A DNA stretch of 64,000 nt from UBA8231 sp036011085. GTDB taxonomy: Bacteria; Latescibacterota; UBA2968; UBA8231. Both the position numbers and the translations under genes were made by a program. Positions 43,589-51,710 of this stretch are shown here, piece after piece. The stretch spans positions 16,966 to 80,965 of the forward strand of contig DASCMS010000008.1 in assembly GCA_036011085.1 (NCBI GenBank), read 5' to 3'. The notes under the pieces were generated by a model. The model searched no databases, was not told the DNA's origin, and saw only the letters and a list, made by a program, of their open reading frames with translations. The first letter of the stretch is position 1. Each line of letters starts with the position of its first letter.

Positions 43589-44544
43589 TCGCCGCTCCGT
43601 CCCGCACCTACCATCTCGATCACATCGGCCCCGGTGCCGCCTCGCTGGCACTGCTCACCGCAGTGCTGTGGGGCGGCAATCAGGTGGCCATCAAGGTCGG
43701 CCTGGAGGGCATGCCGCCACTGGCCATGGCGGCGGCCCGCTTCGGCATCGGCTGGCTCGTCGTGCTGTCGGCCGCCCTCGTCACGCGGCAGTCTGTCCGT
43801 CTCAATTCAGGTGAATGGCGCCCCCTCGCTGGACTGTGCGTCCTCTTCGTCGTCCAGATTGCGACGCTGAACATCGGTACGCTGCACACCTCGGCGAGTC
43901 GCTCCGTCGTCCTCATCTCCGCCTACCCTTTCTTTACCGCCACCTTCGCCCATCTGCTGATCCCTGGTGACCGTCTGACAGCACGGCAGGTGGCCGGCAT
44001 GGTGCTGTCCTTTCTGGGGATTGCCGGACTGTTCGCCGAGAGCTTCGCCTGGGCCTCCACCGAGTACCTGTTCGGCGACGCCGTCGTGTTGTTGAGCGCG
44101 GCCCTGCTGGGGTTACGTCAAGTCGTGCTCAAGCGGCTGGTCGCCGATGCACATCCGTACAAGGTGCTCTACTGGCAGGCATTGATGAGCCTGCCCGTCT
44201 TCGTCGTACTCAGCTGGCTGCTCGAAGGGGGCGCGGAGAATTATGTGTGGAGCTGGCGTGCGGCAGCGGGGGTGCTGTACCAGGGCGTTGTCGTCGCCGG
44301 CGCCTGCTTCATCATCCTCGTGTCCCTGCTGTCGCGACACAGTGCCGGGCGCCTCGGAGCCTTCGGTTTTGTCACGCCGGCGGTGGGCGTGGGCTTGAGT
44401 ACGTGGATCACCGGAGATGAGCTCACCTTCGGGCTGGTAGGCTGCATGCTGCTGGTCGCCGCGGGTATCGTGGTGACCCAGACGGCTACACGGCCCCCGT
44501 CGATGCCGCCAGCTGTTCCGCCTGCGCCACCCGCTCGGCGATGA
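43585..44544 (+). CDS. EamA/DMT family transporter
   Basis: An inner-membrane transporter of about 319 residues with ten helices in two EamA halves; the first helix (SLALLTAVLWGGNQVAIKVGL) lies upstream of the first conventional in-frame GTG (43663), so translation must begin earlier. The only candidate there is CTG 43585, which overlaps the cyclophilin stop as CTGA. Its substrate is unknown; DMT proteins export or import small metabolites. The C-terminal tail is proline-rich and its coding sequence overlaps the convergent peptidase gene by 59 bases, an unusual length. Confidence 0.8.
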   Translation: MIAAPSRTYHLDHIGPGAASLALLTAVLWGGNQVAIKVGLEGMPPLAMAAARFGIGWLVVLSAALVTRQSVRLNSGEWRPLAGLCVLFVVQIATLNIGTLHTSASRSVVLISAYPFFTATFAHLLIPGDRLTARQVAGMVLSFLGIAGLFAESFAWASTEYLFGDAVVLLSAALLGLRQVVLKRLVADAHPYKVLYWQALMSLPVFVVLSWLLEGGAENYVWSWRAAAGVLYQGVVVAGACFIILVSLLSRHSAGRLGAFGFVTPAVGVGLSTWITGDELTFGLVGCMLLVAAGIVVTQTATRPPSMPPAVPPAPPARR

Positions 44545-46375
44545 GATCGCAGCCGCCCTGCCAGAAGTTGCGGTCGGCGATGTCGAGACCCAGTTCCCCC
44601 ACCAGATCCGCTGGCGCCTTCGAGCCCCCGGCCGACAGCAGTTGGAAGTAGCGCTCGACGAAGCTGGCGCCCTCCTGCTGGTACTTGGCGTAGAGGGCGA
44701 GCACGAGCAGCTCGCCGAAGGCGTAGGCGTAGACGTAGAACGGCACGTCGACGATGTGCGGAATATGGAGCCACCAGTCGGCGTGCTCCTCACCGAGTGT
44801 GAGGCTGTCGCCGAACATGGCCTGTTGATTGTCCTGCCACATCTGGCTGAATCGTTCCGTCGGCAACTCCCCCTCCGCGCGGCGCGCCTTGTGGGCCTGC
44901 TGCTCGAAGCGGTACATGGCGATCTGGCGGAAGACCGTGGCGAAGGTGTCCTCCACCTTGCTGCACACCAGAGCCAGCTTTTCACCGTCGTCGGTTAATT
45001 CACCCAGCAATCGATCGAAGACGAGCATCTCGCCGAAGGTGGAGGCCGTCTCGGCCATGGGCAGGACGGGGTGGTAGTCGAGCAGGTGATTGTCGGACGC
45101 CAGCACATCGTGGATCCCATGTCCCAGCTCGTGGGCCAGGGTCATGACGTCACGCGGATTGCCCGTGTAGTTCATGAACACGTACGGGTGGTGATCGGGT
45201 GTCACGGCGGCGCAGTAGGCGCCCCCCCGTTTGCCCTCACCCAGAGCGGCGTCGATCCACTGGTTGGCGAAGAATCTGTCCGCCGTCTCTGCCAGCTCGG
45301 GGCTGAAATCCCGGAACGAGTCGAGCACCATCTGGCGGGCCTGCGAAAACGGGATGTCGGACTCCTGACCACGCATGGGGGCGTAGCGATCGTAGTGGGC
45401 CAGGTCGTCGATGCCGAGGATCCGTCCCTTCAGCCGGTAGTACCGCGCCACGGTGTCGAAGTTGGTGGCGCAGACATCCGAGACGGTGTCGACGATGGCG
45501 CCGTCCAGCTCATTGGCCAGGTGCCGGCTGGCTTCCGGCTCATCGTAGGTGCGCAGGCGGTCGAGGACGTCCTTCTCGTGTAGCAGCGTGTTGTAGATGT
45601 AAGTACACACATGTGAATTCGACTGCAGGCCGGCCGAAATCGAGGCGGCTGCCTTGCGACGCAGCTCGCGATCGGCGTCGTAGAGCAGGACAAGAATCTC
45701 AGACTGGGTCTTCTCGTGGGTCCGGCCGTCGAGCTCGATGGTGAACCGGGTGCGTGAGTTCACCTCTGTTGCCAGCCGGGCGAAGGCGCGTCCGCGGCTG
45801 TTTGAGGTCTCCACGAGGATACGCTCTTCCGGCTCCGACAGATTGTGGGCCGCCATGACCCGTTCGTGTTCCAGATAATGGTGGTACGGACTCAGCGCCG
45901 GTTCGGTGACGATGCTGTCGAAGACGCCCTGTGGAATCTGGCCGATCTCAAGGTCGAAGAAGACCAGGTGCGTGGCGATGTCGCTGCCGGATTCGCGTGT
46001 CTTCTGCAACAGGGCGCCGCGGGCCGCATCGGTGGTGGCGGTCGAGTAGTGGAGCTGGGCGTACGACTGGGGCCGGTATTCGGCGGCCAGCAGGGACTCG
46101 TAGTCCAACAGCGCCTGCAGCAGGTGGGTGGCAGACAGATCGTCGACGGCGATGGTGCCCTTGTACTTCGTCTCGAAGTCGACGGCCTGCTGCCGTGAGG
46201 CTGTCATGTCGGCCTCGAGCTGCGGATCATCGACGGCAGCGTAGAGGTCGGTCAGGTCCCACGTCGGCAGGGATTCGGCGGTCAAATCGAGGCTCCGGTG
46301 CAGGTGGGCGAGGACGGGTTGGCGGAAGGGAAGGTTGTCACCGGCATGAACCGTGTAAAGCGTGACGTTATGCAA
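44486..46375 (-). CDS. pepF: oligoendopeptidase F-like M3 metallopeptidase
   Basis: A 629-residue zinc peptidase. The active site is HELGHGIHD (HExxH) near residue 390, with the third ligand Glu in MAETASTFGE. Size and helical N-terminal half match the PepF/M3B group, which degrades oligopeptides in the cytoplasm. No ATG serves as start; TTG 46375 has GGAG 4 bases upstream, within the last codons of the preceding carboxypeptidase gene. It is the last of three genes on the minus strand (acyltransferase, M14 carboxypeptidase, M3 oligopeptidase) with gaps of only 5 and 1 bases. Confidence 0.9.
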   Translation of the reverse strand: MHNVTLYTVHAGDNLPFRQPVLAHLHRSLDLTAESLPTWDLTDLYAAVDDPQLEADMTASRQQAVDFETKYKGTIAVDDLSATHLLQALLDYESLLAAEYRPQSYAQLHYSTATTDAARGALLQKTRESGSDIATHLVFFDLEIGQIPQGVFDSIVTEPALSPYHHYLEHERVMAAHNLSEPEERILVETSNSRGRAFARLATEVNSRTRFTIELDGRTHEKTQSEILVLLYDADRELRRKAAASISAGLQSNSHVCTYIYNTLLHEKDVLDRLRTYDEPEASRHLANELDGAIVDTVSDVCATNFDTVARYYRLKGRILGIDDLAHYDRYAPMRGQESDIPFSQARQMVLDSFRDFSPELAETADRFFANQWIDAALGEGKRGGAYCAAVTPDHHPYVFMNYTGNPRDVMTLAHELGHGIHDVLASDNHLLDYHPVLPMAETASTFGEMLVFDRLLGELTDDGEKLALVCSKVEDTFATVFRQIAMYRFEQQAHKARRAEGELPTERFSQMWQDNQQAMFGDSLTLGEEHADWWLHIPHIVDVPFYVYAYAFGELLVLALYAKYQQEGASFVERYFQLLSAGGSKAPADLVGELGLDIADRNFWQGGCDLIAERVAQAEQLAASTGAV

Positions 46376-46376
46376 G

Positions 46377-47450
46377 TTACTCCGGCCGAAAGCGCCGCTC
46401 CCGCCCGAACCGCAGGGTCTCCTCGATGGTGAGCAGCTGGATGTCGAGCAGCTCCTCGTAGGTGCAGGGATTCTCCGTCACGCCCTGGGGTGTCTCGAAG
46501 GTCAGCGACAGACAGCCTGACGTGTGGTGCATGGCGCTGGGCAGGTTGAAGGAGCCGCGGCCGGCGACGGACCGGTTCACCGTCATGGGGCGCAATCCGG
46601 CCGCGTCGAGACGGGCATGCACGGCATCGGCCAGTTCGAGGGTGTGCTCGAAGAAGGCGGGCGGACAGTGGGAGGCATGGGGCAGAATGATGGGGCCGCG
46701 CATGTGGCCGTGCATGTTGAGACAGCAGTCGACGATTTCTTCTTCTACTAACTGCAACAACGCGGTAGTCTCCCTGGCGCGGTGGCCTGCGGGGGAGACG
46801 TCGTGCATGAAGTTGACGCCGTCGTCATTGGGATAGCCGCCGCTGAAGCGCACCTTGTCGAGAGGCAGCGGCAGGAACCGCTTGGAGCCGGCCCACTCGA
46901 TGAGCTTCCCGTCCTGCCACATGCCCTGACCGTAGTAGGTCAGATCATCGACGGTGAGTCCCACCAGAGACGGGATCCCAGTACGGGCACGACCGTCCGG
47001 GTTGGCCAGCGGCACCAGCAGCAGACGGACCTTCGCTGCCATCTTCTTCAGCTCCGGCCAGCGGCGACCGCGCAGGTCCTTCCCGTGCTCGAGGATGTGG
47101 AGCAGGTTGACGGCGCCGGCCACCGCCACGGTCTCCATACCGTGCACACCGCACAGTATGAGCAGCGTCTGCTTGTGGTTCGGCCGCTGTCGCCCCAGGT
47201 AGGACCGCTTGTCGCTCGAGCCCATGGCGGCCGAGTAGGTCGCCGTACGCGCCGTCGGTTTGCCTTTGCCCAGGGTGTAAAGCCAGACATCCCGGCGGCC
47301 GGCCGAGCGGCACAGGCGGGACAGATCGCCCTTGCTGGCATTTGCCTTGAAATGCCGCGTCACCTGCCCGGGGGAGACGGGCCACCAATCGGGCGCCGGT
47401 TCGGGCGTCAGCTGCCGTACGTCGTCGTATCCGGGTCGGGAGTCGGCCAT
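46377..47450 (-). CDS. M14 family zinc carboxypeptidase-like protein
   Basis: A 357-residue carboxypeptidase-fold enzyme. Zinc ligands are His and Glu in GVHGMETVA and a distal His in NMHGHM; the catalytic Glu is in LTFETPQGV. There is no signal peptide, so it acts in the cytoplasm. Members remove C-terminal residues from peptides or deacylate amino acids. It sits between an acyltransferase and an oligopeptidase, so the operon may process acylated or unusual peptides. A strong AAGGAGAG box lies in the end of the upstream gene. Confidence 0.85.
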   Translation of the reverse strand: MADSRPGYDDVRQLTPEPAPDWWPVSPGQVTRHFKANASKGDLSRLCRSAGRRDVWLYTLGKGKPTARTATYSAAMGSSDKRSYLGRQRPNHKQTLLILCGVHGMETVAVAGAVNLLHILEHGKDLRGRRWPELKKMAAKVRLLLVPLANPDGRARTGIPSLVGLTVDDLTYYGQGMWQDGKLIEWAGSKRFLPLPLDKVRFSGGYPNDDGVNFMHDVSPAGHRARETTALLQLVEEEIVDCCLNMHGHMRGPIILPHASHCPPAFFEHTLELADAVHARLDAAGLRPMTVNRSVAGRGSFNLPSAMHHTSGCLSLTFETPQGVTENPCTYEELLDIQLLTIEETLRFGRERRFRPE

Positions 47451-47455
47451 GGTGT

Positions 47456-48733
47456 CTACTCACTCTCCTTGCGATAGATCTGTGTACCAAAATGCTCGAA
47501 ATCCTCCAGCAGCAGGAACATGCCGCCGCCGAGCAGACGACCGCCCGTCTCGAGGTGCTCGAGCAGGGCCCGGCGCAGGCTGGTATCGCGGGGGGCCGTC
47601 GCCGGATCGACGTCGTCAGTGCCGAAGATGAAGTGCAGCCCCGAGCGGCTGTCCGGGTGATGGGCCAGCGGGTAGAGGTAGAGCTCCCGTTGCCACAGAA
47701 CCATGTTGGAATCGGGACGGTAGATCCGGTCCAGCTCGGGATTCAGGATCCAGGAGCCGCAGGCAAAGCCGACGAAAGGCTTGTCCGGGAAGTACCGGGG
47801 AAAGAACTCCAGGGCCTGCTGCATCGAGTCGCGGCAGCGCCCCGGTGTCATGTCACCACCCGCCGGGATGTGGACCTCCAGGATCGGATCCTCGGGGGCC
47901 AGGACCGCCTCCCACTCGGCCCGTGGGAGCGCCACCATATCGCGCTGGCCGTAGCCGAGGGGTGAGATCGGGGTGCCGGTCACCGACCGGTCTGTCTCTA
48001 CAAGCTGAGACGTCCACACTGCATGGTTGGCGTCGGCGGCGATGACCCCCTCGGCATCGAAGGGTACACCATCCCCGGCCAGGGCGACGACGGCGCCGCC
48101 GTGACGATGCCGCCAGGCCACGAGAGGGCCGCGGAAAGGTTTGACCATGAATTCGAGGCGACCCAGTCGAAACAGGTCACCGCGCACATGGTTCTGCAGC
48201 CAGTACAGCGACCCCGGGGTCATGCCGACACGCCCCGCGTTGTGTTCGCCGAAGCGCCGCACCGAGGCCGGGAAGTGGGCGCAGCAGTCGTGGCTGATCT
48301 GTCCGGGGATACCGCGCTGCTGGTGCGCGGCCAGCATGCGCGGCACAGCGGCCAGGGCAATGAGCAGGTAGAAGGCGCTGGTCAGGTCACCGAGACCGGC
48401 GATGACCACCGGCCAGTGACGGGTATTCTGCCAGGCCGGAAACTCGAACACATCGTAGACGAGGTACTGACAATGCCAGGCAAGGCTGGACAGTTCTGCC
48501 GAAGCCCGGACCCGCTCGGCAGCCTGCAACAGAACCGCATCCACATCTTCCGGCAGGCCGGAATAGGCCCGGTCGCGCCGGATGGACTCGGCCCCCAGAA
48601 AATCGATGGCATGGCCCGGCTGATTCGACTGGGACGCAGCCCAGTGAGAGCGAAACAGGCGATCATCCGGGTCGTCTATACCCAGACTCGTCAGGACGTC
48701 GTCAAGAGACGCAGTTTCCATAGCCACGAACAT
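47456..48733 (-). CDS. acyltransferase-domain protein (NAT_N/GNAT_C type)
   Basis: A 425-residue protein. The C-terminal half (EVHIPAGGDMTPGRC, FPDKPFVGFACGSWILNP, RPDSNMVLWQREL) matches the GNAT-like acyltransferase family found in Firmicutes and other phyla, in which two domains (NAT_N and GNAT_C) form one enzyme. It would transfer an acyl group from acyl-CoA to a small molecule or peptide. ATG 48733 is chosen because a GGGA box lies 5 bases upstream; METASL at 48721 is the alternative. It starts a three-gene operon with two peptidases and is divergent from the SGNH gene (53-base gap). Confidence 0.75.
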   Translation of the reverse strand: MFVAMETASLDDVLTSLGIDDPDDRLFRSHWAASQSNQPGHAIDFLGAESIRRDRAYSGLPEDVDAVLLQAAERVRASAELSSLAWHCQYLVYDVFEFPAWQNTRHWPVVIAGLGDLTSAFYLLIALAAVPRMLAAHQQRGIPGQISHDCCAHFPASVRRFGEHNAGRVGMTPGSLYWLQNHVRGDLFRLGRLEFMVKPFRGPLVAWRHRHGGAVVALAGDGVPFDAEGVIAADANHAVWTSQLVETDRSVTGTPISPLGYGQRDMVALPRAEWEAVLAPEDPILEVHIPAGGDMTPGRCRDSMQQALEFFPRYFPDKPFVGFACGSWILNPELDRIYRPDSNMVLWQRELYLYPLAHHPDSRSGLHFIFGTDDVDPATAPRDTSLRRALLEHLETGGRLLGGGMFLLLEDFEHFGTQIYRKESE

Positions 48734-48786
48734 AGTAATCCCATAGACTCCCGGATCACAGAGCACACCAGCCAGGCGGAAGACCC

Positions 48787-49998
48787 ATGACGACATACGA
48801 AGAGTTTCTCACCACTTCGGCGGTCCCCCGCGAGACGATCGACCGTTTTCTCGACGAGGCAGACCCCACGTGGGCGCGGTTCGATGGCGAGGTGGGCTAC
48901 ACCCTGGGCCGCTACCTGCCCAAAGACGGCATCGACGACAGCTGGACGATCTCTACAGCGCAGGACAATGGCCAGCGCACATCGTGGATGTATGCCGGTC
49001 GGGACTGCCGCATCAACACCTACGGCAACTCCTTCACCCAGTGTCATCAGGTCAGTGACGGCGAAACCTGGCAGGAATACCTGGCCGCCCACCTGGGGGA
49101 GCCGGTGCGCAACTTCGGCATGGGCGGTTTCGGCACCTACCAGGCGTACCGACGTCTGCGACGGACTGAACTGAGTGAACTGGGCGGTAAGTACGTCATC
49201 CTCTACATCTGGGGAGACGACCACTGCCGGTCCATCATGCGCTGCCGGCACGCGGCGACCCATCGCGTCTGGGATCACCACAACGGCTACCTGTTCCACG
49301 GCAACTTCTGGGCCAATGTCGAAATGGATCTGGACACCGGCCGGTTCGTCGAACGGGAGTGCCTGTTGCCCACCGCCGAATCCCTCTATCGAATGTGCGA
49401 CGCCGACTTCATGGTAGAGTCGCTGAGAGACGATCTGATGGTCATGCTCTACGGCATGGAGCGGTTTGACGTCGACGGTGACCCGGGCAAGCTGAAGCGG
49501 CTGGCCGACCACCTGGATGTCGACGGCATCGACGGCATCGACGACAGCGATGGGGATCGACGCATTGCGAGCGTGCAGGGGTTGAAGGAGGCCTACGGCT
49601 TTGCCGCCAGCCGCTTCATCGTCGAGCAGGCGGAGCACTTTGTCGCCGACCATGACAAGGAGCTGCTGATCTGCCTGCTCTGTCCCACGGCCACCGAGCA
49701 GGTGTTGCGCGGTCAGCCGCGGTATGACCAGGGCTTCGCCAACTACCTGCGCGCCGCCGGCCACAGGGTGTTCGACATGAACGAGGTGCACCGCCAGGAC
49801 TTCGGCGATTTCAGTCTCTCAGTTGAAGACTACAGGAAGCGCTACTGGATGGGTCACTACAGTCCGGCGGGAAACCACTTCTTCGCCCATTCCCTGAAGG
49901 ACACGGTGATCGACTGGCTCGAGCCGAAGCCGCGAACCTACCGGGGTGACGCCCCTTCGAGCGCGGACTTTGATGGGTATCTGCCCACACCGGTGTAA
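48787..49998 (+). CDS. SGNH/GDSL-like hydrolase
   Basis: A 403-residue protein with SGNH hydrolase blocks: TYGNSFTQCHQV (Ser block; GNS replaces GDS), NFGMGGFGTYQA (Gly block), and MGHYSPAGNHFFA (Asp/His block, but with no obvious Asp three residues before His). Members deacylate lipids, sugars or peptidoglycan. No signal peptide is seen. The N-terminal 75 residues have no clear assignment. Short internal repeats encode DGIDGIDD near residue 243. It probably shares regulation with the divergent acyltransferase operon. Confidence 0.65.
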   Translation: MTTYEEFLTTSAVPRETIDRFLDEADPTWARFDGEVGYTLGRYLPKDGIDDSWTISTAQDNGQRTSWMYAGRDCRINTYGNSFTQCHQVSDGETWQEYLAAHLGEPVRNFGMGGFGTYQAYRRLRRTELSELGGKYVILYIWGDDHCRSIMRCRHAATHRVWDHHNGYLFHGNFWANVEMDLDTGRFVERECLLPTAESLYRMCDADFMVESLRDDLMVMLYGMERFDVDGDPGKLKRLADHLDVDGIDGIDDSDGDRRIASVQGLKEAYGFAASRFIVEQAEHFVADHDKELLICLLCPTATEQVLRGQPRYDQGFANYLRAAGHRVFDMNEVHRQDFGDFSLSVEDYRKRYWMGHYSPAGNHFFAHSLKDTVIDWLEPKPRTYRGDAPSSADFDGYLPTPV

Positions 49999-50153
49999 CC
50001 TTTTCGCCAAGAGGTCGTCCAAAGCTGTGAACCGCACGTAATGGGCTTGCAAAGCACCGACGGGAGCGATTTGGACCAACAGGCCGACATCGGGCTCATC
50101 GCCGCACCGTCTACGAGATCTACCGCGATCGTGTATTCGCCCTGTGCCGGCAC

Positions 50154-50606
50154 ATGTCCGGCAATCGCGAGGATGCCGAGGATCTCACGCAGGAGTCCTT
50201 TGTGCAGGCATTTCGCCACGTCGGCTCGTTCCGGGCTGAATCCGCTTTCGGTACCTGGCTGTATCGTATCGCCGCCAATCGCTGTATGTCGGAGGCGCGC
50301 AAGCGGCGGCCTGTATTCCGCGATGTGGACGAGGTGGAAACGGCACCCAAGGCCGTGCTGTTGCAGAACAAGGGTGACAATCCCGAGCAGCAGTTGATGC
50401 GCAAGGAGATGATGCTGCGTGTCGAGGCGGCCATCGCCGAGCTGCCCGAAAGCCAGCGACTGCTGTTCGTGCTGGCGACGCAGATGGGGATGAAATACAA
50501 GGACATCGGACAGATCGTGGACTGCTCGGAAGACGCGGTAAAAGTGCGCATCCACCGGGCGCGAAAACGCGTGCGTGATTCCCTCGCCAACTACCTGGAT
50601 AACTGA
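50154..50606 (+). CDS. ECF-type RNA polymerase sigma factor, 5' end apparently frameshifted
   Basis: The frame from ATG 50154 gives 150 residues covering sigma region 2 from REDAEDLTQESF and WLYRIAANRC, and a complete region 4 (SQRLLFVLATQMGMKYKDIGQIVDCSEDAVKVRIHRAR). The first helix of region 2 (VYEIYRDRVFALCRH) is encoded just upstream in the same frame, but no start precedes it. The probable true start, ATG 50041 (MGLQSTDGSDLDQQADIGLIA), is in another frame; one missing base near 50100 joins the two into about 188 residues. The anti-sigma gene follows 7 bases later. The pair should control genes in response to a signal, most simply the switch genes that follow. Confidence 0.85.
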   Translation: MSGNREDAEDLTQESFVQAFRHVGSFRAESAFGTWLYRIAANRCMSEARKRRPVFRDVDEVETAPKAVLLQNKGDNPEQQLMRKEMMLRVEAAIAELPESQRLLFVLATQMGMKYKDIGQIVDCSEDAVKVRIHRARKRVRDSLANYLDN

Positions 50607-50613
50607 TATCGCA

Positions 50614-51105
50614 ATGAACTGCTTCCAGTGTGAACGAAACCTGTCGGCCTACCTCGACGACGAGCTGCCGATGGATGAGCGTCTCGAGATCGAGACCCAT
50701 CTCGACGGCTGTGAAACCTGCCGGACCGAGTTCGAGAGTCATCAGAAGGCCTGGGAGGCGGCGCACCAGTCCACCGCCGAGGCCGCCCCGGAGGGGCTGT
50801 GGCAGGGCATCGAGAACCAGATGGATGACGGGGGCCGCGCCGACGTCGAGGACCTGACCCTGATGGTCAAGGGGCTGGCCGCCGAGATCGGCGACCTGCG
50901 GCGCACGGTGGACGACCTGCGGACGATGATGCAGCCGGCCCAGTGGGCCGAGGCCGGTACGCACACCGATGCCTACGGCCGGGAGGAGGCCTACGGCCGC
51001 GAAGCGACAGAGGACATCCGCGTGCGCACGAACCCCTTCCGAGCCGTACACCCGCGAGACGCGCGGCAGCCGGCCAGCATCGAGCAGTTGCGCCAGAGCT
51101 CCTGA
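50614..51105 (+). CDS. anti-sigma factor with zinc-finger (zf-HC2) domain
   Basis: A 163-residue protein. The N-terminal zinc-binding anti-sigma domain has Cys3, Cys6 and the HxxxCxxC motif (His29, Cys33, Cys36 in THLDGCETC). Residues about 85-110 form a short coiled coil (LMVKGLAAEIGDLRRTVDDLRTMM). The rest is polar, with a small repeat (DAYGREEAYGRE). There is no membrane helix, so it is a soluble anti-sigma factor, which suggests a cytoplasmic signal. It would bind the sigma factor encoded directly upstream. Confidence 0.85.
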   Translation: MNCFQCERNLSAYLDDELPMDERLEIETHLDGCETCRTEFESHQKAWEAAHQSTAEAAPEGLWQGIENQMDDGGRADVEDLTLMVKGLAAEIGDLRRTVDDLRTMMQPAQWAEAGTHTDAYGREEAYGREATEDIRVRTNPFRAVHPRDARQPASIEQLRQSS

Positions 51106-51135
51106 TCTGTTTGACGACAAGCCCATAGAGAGGCG

Positions 51136-51408
51136 ATGACGATGGCACAGACAAAGGCGGCCCCGGCGGCGGCCACCGTGGACGAAGTGGACGTCACCCT
51201 GTCGGTGGAGCTGGGCCGCACGGCCCTGACCCTCGACGGCGCCCTGGACCTGTCGGAACAATCACTGATGGCGCTGAACAAGCGCATCGGCGATCCCGTC
51301 GACGTGCGCCTGAACGGACGGCTTTTCGCCCGCGGCGAGGTCATCACGGTGGCCGAGCACTTCGGCGTGCGCCTCACCGAGATCCTCGGCGAGGGAGAGC
51401 CGTCATGA
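51136..51408 (+). CDS. fliN: FliN-like SPOA-domain protein 1
   Basis: A 90-residue protein almost wholly made of one SPOA domain: DVTLSVELGRTALTL, LDGALDLSEQSLMALNK, PVDVRLNGRLFARGEVITVAEHFGVRLTEIL. FliN forms the base of the flagellar C ring and similar proteins sort substrates in type III secretion. It is shorter than most FliN (about 130). The stop overlaps the next SPOA gene as ATGA. With the following genes it gives a compact switch set behind a sigma/anti-sigma pair. Confidence 0.85.
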   Translation: MTMAQTKAAPAAATVDEVDVTLSVELGRTALTLDGALDLSEQSLMALNKRIGDPVDVRLNGRLFARGEVITVAEHFGVRLTEILGEGEPS

Positions 51409-51710
51409 CGACGCGGCACAGCGTCGTTCGCGGCAAGCCCACGGTGGCCGATCTCGGCGACATCGAGCTGGAGGCCGTCGTCGAGCTGGGCCGGGAGACG
51501 ATGCCCCTGCGCCAGGCGCGGGATCTGCAGGTGGGGGACGCGATCCGCGTGCAGCGACTCGCCGGCGAGGCCATGAAGCTGACGCTGAACGGACATCCCT
51601 TCGGCGAGGGCGAGATCGTCGTCACCCAGGATCAGCTCTTTCTGCGCCTCACACGCCTGGAGCCCCCGGTGGAAGCGCGACAGACGCAGAGCACGGAGGC
51701 AGCCACATGA
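51405..51710 (+). CDS. FliN-like SPOA-domain protein 2
   Basis: A 101-residue second SPOA protein: IELEAVVELGRETMPL, LQVGDAIRVQRLAGEAMKLTLNGHPFGEGEIVV, then a polar tail. It differs in sequence from the previous one while keeping the domain, so the two could form a heterodimer as FliN or SctQ-type SPOA domains do. Start and stop both overlap neighbours by 4 bases (ATGA), implying stoichiometric translation with the FliG gene that follows. Confidence 0.8.
   Translation: MTTRHSVVRGKPTVADLGDIELEAVVELGRETMPLRQARDLQVGDAIRVQRLAGEAMKLTLNGHPFGEGEIVVTQDQLFLRLTRLEPPVEARQTQSTEAAT

Noticed and set aside
50020..50040. ECF-type autoregulatory promoter (GAAC near 50027) ahead of the sigma gene
   Set aside because: A GAAC is present but no convincing -10 lies at the right distance, and the element would overlap the likely start codon.
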